Below are positions 33,646 to 40,089 of a DNA stretch of 40,089 nt, piece by piece. The notes beneath the pieces are model-generated. The model was not told where the DNA came from. It saw only the letters and a program-made list of their open reading frames with translations, and did not search any database. Every line of letters starts with the position of its first letter. Positions within the stretch are counted from its first letter, which is position 1. The position numbers and the translations under genes were made by a program. Source of the stretch: Streptomyces sp. NRRL F-525 (lineage in GTDB: Bacteria > Actinomycetota > Actinomycetes > Streptomycetales > Streptomycetaceae); NCBI RefSeq assembly GCF_000716605.1, contig NZ_JNXE01000056.1, forward strand, positions 1 through 40,089, in the 5' to 3' direction.

Positions 33646-34134
33646 TCAGCCCGCGGTGTTCGCGGGGATCGGGTCGCCCGGCTTCAGGTCCCGCAGCATG
33701 CAGGTCAGCCGCGCGGTGCACACCCGCCGCCCGTCCTCGTCACTGATCACGATCTCGTACGTCGCCGTCGAGCGGCCCCGGTGGACGGGCGTGGCGACAC
33801 CGGTCACGAGGCCGGAGCGGGCGCCGCGGTGGTGCGTGCAGTTCAGGTCGACGCCGACGGCGAGCTTCGTGCTGCCGCCGTGCAGCATCGACCCGAGCGA
33901 GCCGAGGGTCTCGGCCAGGACGGCGGAGGCGCCGCCGTGCAGCAGTCCGTACGGCTGGGTGTTCCCCTCGACCGGCATGGTGCCCACGACGCGCTCGGCG
34001 GACGCCTCGACGATCTCCACGCCCATCCGGGTGCCGAGGTGCCCCGCGGAGAAGAGGGCGACCAGGTCGACGCCGAGGGCCGAGTACTCGTCGATGACGT
34101 CCTGCGGGAACTTCCCGTGCTGCTGCTCGCCCAT
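33646..34134 (-). CDS. Hotdog-fold PaaI/YdiI-type acyl-CoA thioesterase
   Basis: A 162-residue hotdog thioesterase. The core is NTQPYGLLHGGASAVLAE, with the HGG turn and the catalytic Glu of the PaaI/YdiI group, followed by VGVDLNCTHHRGARSGLVTG and RGRSTATYEIVISDEDG. It would hydrolyse an aryl- or acyl-CoA. The closest motif match is to E. coli MenI (YdiI), but Streptomyces make menaquinone by the futalosine route, so a phenylacetyl-CoA-type or general role is more likely. ATG 34134 has GGAG about ten bases upstream. A palindrome of TetR type lies 47 bases before the start. Confidence 0.88.
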   Translation of the reverse strand: MGEQQHGKFPQDVIDEYSALGVDLVALFSAGHLGTRMGVEIVEASAERVVGTMPVEGNTQPYGLLHGGASAVLAETLGSLGSMLHGGSTKLAVGVDLNCTHHRGARSGLVTGVATPVHRGRSTATYEIVISDEDGRRVCTARLTCMLRDLKPGDPIPANTAG

Positions 34135-34180
34135 GGGGCCGACTCCGTTCGTCCTGCGTCCGGTTGGTGCACCTGACCGA

Positions 34181-34202
34181 CGACTGAGCGAACGCTCAGT
34201 CG
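34181..34202. promoter_or_regulatory. 22-bp perfect palindrome, TetR-type operator
   Basis: CGACTGAGCG (34181-34190), AA, CGCTCAGTCG (34193-34202): both 10-bp arms match exactly. It lies 47 bases upstream of the thioesterase start and spans the stop codon of the oxidoreductase gene behind it. The form GAGCG-nn-CGCTC is typical of sites for TetR repressors of acyl-CoA genes. It could also act as a short hairpin ending the upstream transcript. The matching repressor gene is not in the window. Confidence 0.6.
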
Positions 34203-36475
34203 GTGGCCGATTGTTCCAGACGTACGACGACGGACTTGCTGGCCGGGGTGTTGCTGGTGTCGGCGGTGGCGTCCAGGGGGACCAGGACGTTGGTCTCCGG
34301 GTAGTAGGCGGCCGCGCAGCCCCGGGCCGTCGGATAGTGCACGACGCGGAAACCGGGCGCCCGCCGCTCCACGCCGTCCTTCCACTCGCCGACCAGATCG
34401 ACGTACGACCCGTCGGCGATCCCGAGCCGGGCGGCGTCGTCGGGGTGGACCATGACGACCCGTCGGCCGTTCTTGATGCCCCGGTAGCGGTCGTCCAGGC
34501 CGTAGATCGTGGTGTTGTACTGGTCGTGCGAGCGCAGCGTCTGCAACAGCAGGCGCCCTTCCGGGAGTTCGGGGTATTCGACGGGGGCGGCGGTGAAGTT
34601 GGCCTTGCCCGTGGTGGTGGGGAAGCGGCGCTCGTCGCGCGGGGCGTGCGGGAGGGCGAAGCCTCCGGGGTGGGCCACGCGCGCGTTGAAGTCCTCGAAG
34701 CCGGGGATCACGCGCGCGATGCGGTCGCGGATCGTCGCGTAGTCCTTCTCGAACTCCTCCCAGGGAGTGCGGGATCGGTCGCCGAGGACGCGGCGGGCGA
34801 GGCGGCACACGATGGCCGGCTCCGACAACAGCTCGGCGCCCGCGGGCTCCAGGCGGCCGCGGGAGGCGTGCACCATGCCCATGGAGTCCTCGACGGTCAC
34901 GAACTGCTCGCCGCCGCCCTGGAGATCGCGCTCGGTGCGGCCCAGGCAGGGCAGGATCAGGGCACGCGCGCCCGTGACGGCGTGCGAGCGGTTGAGCTTC
35001 GTCGACACGTGCACGGTGAGGCTGGCGCGCCGCATGGCGGCTTCGGTGACCTCGGTGTCGGGGGACGCGGACACGAAGTTGCCGCCCATGGCGAAGAAGA
35101 CCTTCGCGTCGCCGTCGCGCAGGGCGCGGATCGCGGCGACGACGTCGTAGCCGTGCTCGCGCGGCGGGGCGAAGCCGAACTCCTTCTCCAGGGCGTCCAG
35201 GAAGGCGGGCGCGGGGCGCTCGAAGATGCCCATCGTGCGGTCGCCCTGCACGTTGCTGTGGCCGCGCACCGGGCACACGCCGGCGCCCGGGCGGCCGATG
35301 TTGCCGCGCAGCAGAAGGAAGTTGACGACCTCGCGGATGGTCGGGACGGCGTGCTTGTGCTGGGTGAGGCCCATCGCCCAGCACACGATGGTGCGCTCGG
35401 AGGCGAGGACCATCTCCAGGGCCTTCTCGATCTCCGGGCGGGACAGCCCGGTGGCGAGGAGCGTCTCGTCCCAGTCGGCGTCCCGCGCGGTGGCCGCGAA
35501 CTCCTCGTAGCCGTGGGTGTGTTCGTCGACGAAGGGCTGGTCGACTGCCCCCTCGGTCTCCAGGATGAGCTTGTTCAGGAGGCGGAAGAGGGCCTGGTCG
35601 CCGCCGATGCGGATCTGCAGGAACAGGTCGGTGAGGGCGGCGCCCTTGAGCATGCCCTGCGGGGTCTGCGGGTTCTTGAACTTCTCCAGGCCCGCCTCGG
35701 GCAGCGGGTTCACGCTGATGATCTTCGCGCCGTTGGCCTTGGCCTTCTCCAGGGCGGAGAGCATGCGCGGGTGGTTGGTGCCGGGGTTCTGCCCGGCGAC
35801 GACGATCAGGTCGGCCTGGTAGAGGTCCTCCAGGAGGACGCTGCCCTTGCCGATGCCGATCGTCTCGTTCAGCGCCGAACCGCTGGACTCGTGGCACATG
35901 TTGGAGCAGTCGGGCAGGTTGTTGGTGCCCAACTCCCTTGCGAACAGCTGGTACAGGAACGCTGCCTCGTTGCTGGTCCGGCCCGAGGTGTAGAACAGCG
36001 CCTCGTCGGGGGAGCCGAGGGCCGCGATCTCCTCCGCGACGATGTCGAAGGCACGCTCCCAGGAGACCGGTTCGTAGTGCTCGGCCCCTTCGGGGAGGTA
36101 CATGGGGTGCGTGAGCCGCCCCTGCTGCCCCAGCCAGTACCCGCTGCGGGTCGCGAGATCGGCCACCGGATGGGCCGCGAAGAACTCCGGGGTGACCCGG
36201 CGCAGGGTGGCCTCCTCGGCGACCGCCTTCGCGCCGTTCTCACAGAACTCCGCCGCGTGCCGGTGGTCCGGCTCCGGCCAGGCGCAGCCCGGGCAGTCGA
36301 ACCCGTTCTTCTGATTGACCCGCAGCAGCGTCAACGCGGTGCGCCTGACCCCCATCTGCTGCTGGGCGATGCGCAACGTGTGCCCGATCGCCGGAAGTCC
36401 GGCCGCGGCGTGCTTGGGCTCGGTGACCTGCGGGGCGTCCTGGACGGGATCACCCTTGGGCGGCTTCGTGGCCAT
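34196..36475 (-). CDS. FdhF/YdeP-family molybdopterin oxidoreductase alpha subunit
   Basis: A 759-residue protein of the molybdopterin-dependent oxidoreductase superfamily, YdeP branch. An N-terminal cysteine group (CPGC at 61-64, Cys78 in EFCENGAKAV) replaces the usual four-cysteine iron-sulfur cluster of formate dehydrogenases. SNMCHESSG near residue 190 lies where the metal ligand is expected. GQNPGTNHPRMLSALEKA, CPVRGHSNVQGDRTMG and the C-terminal cofactor-binding domain (LLLQTLRSHDQYNTTIYGLDDRYRG, in part) are all intact. In E. coli YdeP aids acid resistance; the substrate is unknown. ATG 36475 has GGAGGG six bases upstream. No electron-transfer subunit gene is next to it. Confidence 0.9.
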   Translation of the reverse strand: MATKPPKGDPVQDAPQVTEPKHAAAGLPAIGHTLRIAQQQMGVRRTALTLLRVNQKNGFDCPGCAWPEPDHRHAAEFCENGAKAVAEEATLRRVTPEFFAAHPVADLATRSGYWLGQQGRLTHPMYLPEGAEHYEPVSWERAFDIVAEEIAALGSPDEALFYTSGRTSNEAAFLYQLFARELGTNNLPDCSNMCHESSGSALNETIGIGKGSVLLEDLYQADLIVVAGQNPGTNHPRMLSALEKAKANGAKIISVNPLPEAGLEKFKNPQTPQGMLKGAALTDLFLQIRIGGDQALFRLLNKLILETEGAVDQPFVDEHTHGYEEFAATARDADWDETLLATGLSRPEIEKALEMVLASERTIVCWAMGLTQHKHAVPTIREVVNFLLLRGNIGRPGAGVCPVRGHSNVQGDRTMGIFERPAPAFLDALEKEFGFAPPREHGYDVVAAIRALRDGDAKVFFAMGGNFVSASPDTEVTEAAMRRASLTVHVSTKLNRSHAVTGARALILPCLGRTERDLQGGGEQFVTVEDSMGMVHASRGRLEPAGAELLSEPAIVCRLARRVLGDRSRTPWEEFEKDYATIRDRIARVIPGFEDFNARVAHPGGFALPHAPRDERRFPTTTGKANFTAAPVEYPELPEGRLLLQTLRSHDQYNTTIYGLDDRYRGIKNGRRVVMVHPDDAARLGIADGSYVDLVGEWKDGVERRAPGFRVVHYPTARGCAAAYYPETNVLVPLDATADTSNTPASKSVVVRLEQSATD

Positions 36476-37268
36476 CGCGGGCCCTCCTTCACTGGCACAT
36501 GTGCGCTACGTCTTCGATCCTCGCACGGGGCGCTGACATCGCCGAGGTCGGTTCGTGGGATCTATGGGTTCGGGAGGTACGGGGTTACGGCATGTGAGCG
36601 GGGTGAGCGTGCGTGTGGGGTGAGATGGGGTGGGGCTCGGTCCGGGGCGCGATGGGCGGGGGCGGCGTGTGTGCGGGGTGTGTGCGGGGCGGGGCAACGG
36701 CTTCTTTGTGGCGGGCGGCGGCTGCGAGGGGGCCGGCGTGTACGAGGGGCGAGGCGCGGGGTGGGCTTGTCCGGCTCCTCGTCGCGGCCGGTGTGGCTGG
36801 TCCGGTGGGTCTTCGTCGTCGTCGCGGGTGCCGTCGGCCGGCCAGTGCTGCGGCGGGCGGTGCCGGTCTGTCCGACGTGCACCGGGCGGGCCGGGACGCG
36901 TCCGCCCGCGTCCGTTGCCGCGACGACGGTGACCTTGGCACGCGCGCGTGGCCACGCGGTGCACGCGGTGGTCGAGGTCGGGTCGTGGATGCCGGTCGGC
37001 GACCTTGACCACGCGCGCGTGGCCGCGCGGCCACGGGGACGGGTTCTCCTACGACCGTCGCCGCGACGCCACCGGCCCCGCCACCTTCACCTCCGCCTCG
37101 GCCTCCGCATGCGCCTCCGCGCCGTCGGCCACGGCGATTTCGGCCGCCGCTCGCGCCGTCGCGGCGGCGACTTACGCCACCCCCGGTGCGAGTCGGCCGT
37201 CGCGACCGTGACCTCCGACGCGGCGACCGTGACTCCGACTGTCAGTGGGGCGTGGCAGGATCGGGGGC
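36476..37268. other. Long GC-rich stretch without a convincing gene
   Basis: This 793-base gap lies between divergent genes (oxidoreductase and polA). Open frames exist on both strands, as expected at this GC content, but none has a ribosome site, a family motif or balanced composition; all are Arg/Pro/Gly-rich. It holds a 10-bp palindrome GCACATGTGC at 36495-36504, 20 bases before the oxidoreductase start, a G-rich part around 36600-36780, and a repeated palindrome described separately. A decayed gene cannot be excluded. Confidence 0.6.
36931..37030 (+). repeat. Direct repeat of a GACCTTG + CACGCGCGCGTG module
   Basis: Two copies of about 30 bases (36931-36959 and 37001-37030) share GACCTTG, then the 12-bp palindrome CACGCGCGCGTG (36939-36950 and 37010-37021), then GGCC and CGCGG. 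In the second copy the palindrome extends to 14 bp. The copies are 70 bases apart. They are in the gap upstream of polA and may be protein-binding sites or a decayed coding repeat. Confidence 0.5.
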
Positions 37269-40007
37269 GTGGCAGAGACAGCATCGAAGAAGACCGACAA
37301 GACCTCCGGGAACACCTCCGGCGGAGACCGTCCACGGCTGATGCTGATGGACGGGCACTCGCTGGCCTACCGTGCGTTCTTCGCGCTGCCCGCGGAGAAC
37401 TTCACGACCGCGACGGGCCAGCCGACGAACGCGATCTACGGCTTCGCGTCGATGCTGGCCAACACCCTGCGTGACGAGGCGCCCACACACTTCGCGGTGG
37501 CCTTCGACGTGTCCCGCAAGACCTGGCGCTCCGAGGAGTTCACCGAGTACAAGGCGAACCGCTCCAAGACCCCGGACGAGTTCAAGGGCCAGGTCGAGCT
37601 GATCGGCGAACTGCTCGACACGATGCACGTGTCCCGGTTCGCGGTCGACGGCTTCGAGGCCGACGACGTCATCGCCACCCTCGCCACCCAGGCCGAGGCC
37701 GAGGGCTTCGACGTGCTGATCGTCACCGGCGACCGCGACTCCTTCCAGCTCGTGTCCGAGCACACCACCGTGCTCTACCCGACGAAGGGCGTCTCCGAGC
37801 TGACCCGGTTCACTCCGGAGAAGGTCGTCGAGAAGTACGGGTTGACGCCCGCCCAGTACCCCGACTTCGCGGCGCTGCGCGGCGACCCGTCCGACAACCT
37901 CCCGGGCATCCCCGGCGTCGGCGAGAAGACCGCCGCGAAGTGGATCAACCAGTTCGGTTCGTTCACGGAGTTGGTCGAGCGCGTCGACGAGGTCAAGGGC
38001 AAGGCCGGGCAGAACCTCCGCGACCACCTGGACGCCGTCAAGCTCAACCGCCGCCTGACCGAGATGGTCAAGGACGTCGAACTGCCCAAGACCGTCCTCG
38101 ACTTGGAGCGCGCTCCGTACGACCGCACGGCCCTCGCGATGGTTCTCGACACCCTGGAGATCCGCAACCCCTCCCTGCGCGAGCGCCTCCTGGCCGTCGA
38201 CCCGGGCAACGAGGAGGCCGACGCGACCCCGCCCGCCGAGAGCGGAGTGGCGGTCGACGGCTCGGTCCTCGGCACCGGCGAACTGACCGGCTGGCTCGCG
38301 GACTACGGCACCGAGCCGCTCGGCGTCGCCACCGTCGACACCTGGGCGCTGGGCTCCGGTTCGGTGACCGAGGTCGCGCTCGCCACCGCCGGGGGAGCGG
38401 CCGCCTGGTTCGACCCCGCCGAGCTGGACGAGAGCGACGAGAACGCGTTCGCGGCCTGGCTGTCCGACGGCGACCGCCCCAAGGTGTTCCACAACGCCAA
38501 GGGCGCGATGCGGGTCTTCGCCGAGCACGGCTGGACGATCGCCGGCATCTCCATGGACACCGCGCTCGCCGCCTACCTGGTCAAGCCCGGCCGCCGCTCC
38601 TTCGACCTGGACGCGCTGTCCCTGGAGTACCTCGGCCGCGAACTCGCGCCCGCCGCCACGGCCGACGGCCAGCTCGCCTTCGGCGCGGACGACGGCGCCG
38701 AGGCGGACGCCCTGATGGTGCAGGCCCGTGCGATCCTCGACCTCGGCGACGCCTTCGGGGAGCGCCTCCAGGAGGTCGGCGCGGCGGACCTGCTCCGCGA
38801 CATGGAGCTGCCCACCTCGATCCTGCTGGCCCGCCTGGAGCGGTCCGGCATCGCGGCCGACAAGGCGCACCTCGAAGCCATGGAGCAGATGTTCGCCGGT
38901 GCCGTGCAGCAGGCGGTGAAGGAGGCGCACGCGGCGGCCGGGCACGAGTTCAACCTCGGCTCGCCCAAGCAGCTCCAGGAAGTCCTCTTCGGCGAACTGG
39001 GCCTGCCCAAGACGAAGAAGACGAAGACCGGCTACACGACGGACGCGGACGCGCTGGCCTGGCTGGCCAACCAGACCGAGAACGAACTGCCGGTCATCAT
39101 GCTCCGCCACCGCGAACAGGCGAAGCTGCGCGTCACCGTAGAGGGCCTGATCAAGACGATCGCGACGGACGGCCGCATCCACACGACGTTCAACCAGACG
39201 GTGGCGGCGACCGGTCGCCTCTCCTCGACGGACCCGAACCTGCAGAACATCCCGGTCCGCACGGACGAGGGCAGGGCGATCCGCCGGGGCTTCGTGGTGG
39301 GCGAGGGCTACGAGTCCCTCATGACGGCCGACTACAGCCAGATCGAGCTCCGCGTGATGGCCCATCTCTCCGAGGACGAGGGCCTGTTGGAGGCGTTCAC
39401 CTCGGGCGAGGACCTGCACACCACGGTCGCCTCCCAGGTGTTCTCGGTCGAGGGTTCCGCGGTCGACGCGGAGATGCGCCGCAAGATCAAGGCGATGTCG
39501 TACGGCCTCGCCTACGGCCTGTCCGCCTTCGGCCTCTCCCAGCAGTTGAACATCGACGCGGGCGAGGCGCGGGTCCTGATGGACACGTACTTCGAGCGCT
39601 TCGGCGGCGTACGGGACTATCTGCGCCGCGCGGTCGACGAGGCGAGGGCGACGGGCTACACGGCTACGCTCTTCGGCCGCCGCCGCTACCTCCCCGACCT
39701 CAACAGCGACAACCGCCAGCGCCGCGAGGCGGCTGAGCGGATGGCGTTGAACGCGCCCATCCAGGGCACCGCGGCGGACATCGTCAAGATGGCCATGCTC
39801 AAGGTCGACACCGCCCTGCGCGAGGCCGACCTCAAGTCCCGCATGCTCCTCCAGGTCCACGACGAAATCGTCCTGGAGATCGCCCCCGGGGAGCGCGCGG
39901 CCACAGAGGAACTGGTCCGTCACGCGATGGCCGGCGCGGTCCACCTCCGGGCACCGCTGGACGTCTCGGTGGGCGTGGGGCCGGACTGGGAGTCGGCCGC
40001 GCACTAG
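37269..40007 (+). CDS. polA: DNA polymerase I
   Basis: A 912-residue polymerase for Okazaki-fragment processing and repair. Residues about 20-330 are the 5'-3' nuclease (LMLMDGHSLAYRAFFALP, VSRFAVDGFEADDVIATLA, GVGEKTAAKWI). The middle domain keeps the fold but lacks proofreading residues: TVDTWALG replaces the usual DxE, and HNAKGAM lacks the next Asp. The polymerase domain has motif A DYSQIELRVMAHL (Asp688), the O-helix MRRKIKAMSYGLAYG with Tyr745, and motif C HDE (864-866). GTG 37269 (VAETASKK) fits related Streptomyces enzymes; the frame upstream to 37245 is unlikely. The gene is complete; 82 bases follow with no recognised feature. Confidence 0.97.
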   Translation: MAETASKKTDKTSGNTSGGDRPRLMLMDGHSLAYRAFFALPAENFTTATGQPTNAIYGFASMLANTLRDEAPTHFAVAFDVSRKTWRSEEFTEYKANRSKTPDEFKGQVELIGELLDTMHVSRFAVDGFEADDVIATLATQAEAEGFDVLIVTGDRDSFQLVSEHTTVLYPTKGVSELTRFTPEKVVEKYGLTPAQYPDFAALRGDPSDNLPGIPGVGEKTAAKWINQFGSFTELVERVDEVKGKAGQNLRDHLDAVKLNRRLTEMVKDVELPKTVLDLERAPYDRTALAMVLDTLEIRNPSLRERLLAVDPGNEEADATPPAESGVAVDGSVLGTGELTGWLADYGTEPLGVATVDTWALGSGSVTEVALATAGGAAAWFDPAELDESDENAFAAWLSDGDRPKVFHNAKGAMRVFAEHGWTIAGISMDTALAAYLVKPGRRSFDLDALSLEYLGRELAPAATADGQLAFGADDGAEADALMVQARAILDLGDAFGERLQEVGAADLLRDMELPTSILLARLERSGIAADKAHLEAMEQMFAGAVQQAVKEAHAAAGHEFNLGSPKQLQEVLFGELGLPKTKKTKTGYTTDADALAWLANQTENELPVIMLRHREQAKLRVTVEGLIKTIATDGRIHTTFNQTVAATGRLSSTDPNLQNIPVRTDEGRAIRRGFVVGEGYESLMTADYSQIELRVMAHLSEDEGLLEAFTSGEDLHTTVASQVFSVEGSAVDAEMRRKIKAMSYGLAYGLSAFGLSQQLNIDAGEARVLMDTYFERFGGVRDYLRRAVDEARATGYTATLFGRRRYLPDLNSDNRQRREAAERMALNAPIQGTAADIVKMAMLKVDTALREADLKSRMLLQVHDEIVLEIAPGERAATEELVRHAMAGAVHLRAPLDVSVGVGPDWESAAH

Positions 40008-40089
40008 CCTCCGGCGGTCGGGTGGGGGTTGTGCGGGGGGTTTCTCCGGCCGGGGGTGGGTGTGTGCCGGCCAGCCCCCGGGCCATACC

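Noticed and set aside
33646..34134. Naming the thioesterase menI
   Set aside because: The motif is similar, but Streptomyces make menaquinone through futalosine and do not need DHNA-CoA hydrolysis.
36613..37008. A 131-residue plus-strand frame in the gap before polA
   Set aside because: Composition is almost only Gly, Ala, Arg and Val, with no start signal; overlapping frames on both strands are equally open.
36506..37012. A 168-residue minus-strand frame in the gap before polA
   Set aside because: It is extremely Arg/Pro/His-rich, has no ribosome site or motif, and resembles chance frames at this GC content.

Overview
The window is a very GC-rich actinobacterial chromosome segment, almost certainly from a Streptomyces. 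Codon third positions are nearly all G or C, ribosome sites are GGAGG-like, and several -10 boxes read TAGGCT. The second half carries a typical Streptomyces core set: polA, a branched-chain amino acid ABC transporter, a PdtaR-type ANTAR regulator, pyruvate kinase and a Tat-exported 5'-nucleotidase.

Bases 1-5250 hold a divergent cluster whose order matches the Mycobacterium tuberculosis cholesterol C/D-ring genes Rv3548c to Rv3553. On the minus strand are echA20, ipdA, ipdB and ipdC, tightly coupled; on the plus strand are two overlapping short-chain dehydrogenases. An 18-bp palindrome lies between the two arms. Bases 5250-10285 hold an uncharacterised MoxR-type system: a HExxH metallopeptidase-like protein facing away from a 456-residue protein of unknown function, a MoxR AAA+ ATPase and a protein combining HExxH with a VWA/MIDAS domain. 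A possible 18-codon leaderless reading frame precedes this operon.

Bases 10285-17630 hold a GH35 beta-galactosidase with a divergent AraC regulator, a chorismate mutase, a stand-alone receiver protein, aminopeptidase N and an NmrA-like NAD(P)-binding protein with a notable inverted repeat in its promoter. Bases 17890-20740 hold a PLP decarboxylase and a siderophore-type N-hydroxylase as a two-gene operon ending in a perfect terminator. There is no acyltransferase or siderophore synthetase beside them.

Bases 20770-26990 hold the 5'-nucleotidase, a SIMPL protein, pyruvate kinase (probably leaderless), a free-standing HTH-LAGLIDADG protein, an odd 73-nt tRNA with a CAA anticodon but no long variable arm, and pdtaR. 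Bases 26990-32662 are livK-livH-livM-livG-livF on the minus strand, with a strong hairpin after livK. Bases 32870-36475 hold a membrane-anchored protein of unknown function, a PaaI-like thioesterase with a TetR-type palindrome upstream, and an FdhF/YdeP-type molybdopterin oxidoreductase. About 790 bases without a convincing gene follow, then polA runs almost to the end.

The candidates most worth following are the MoxR/double-HExxH locus, the atypical tRNA with its neighbouring LAGLIDADG gene, the orphan decarboxylase/N-hydroxylase pair, and three palindromic operators.
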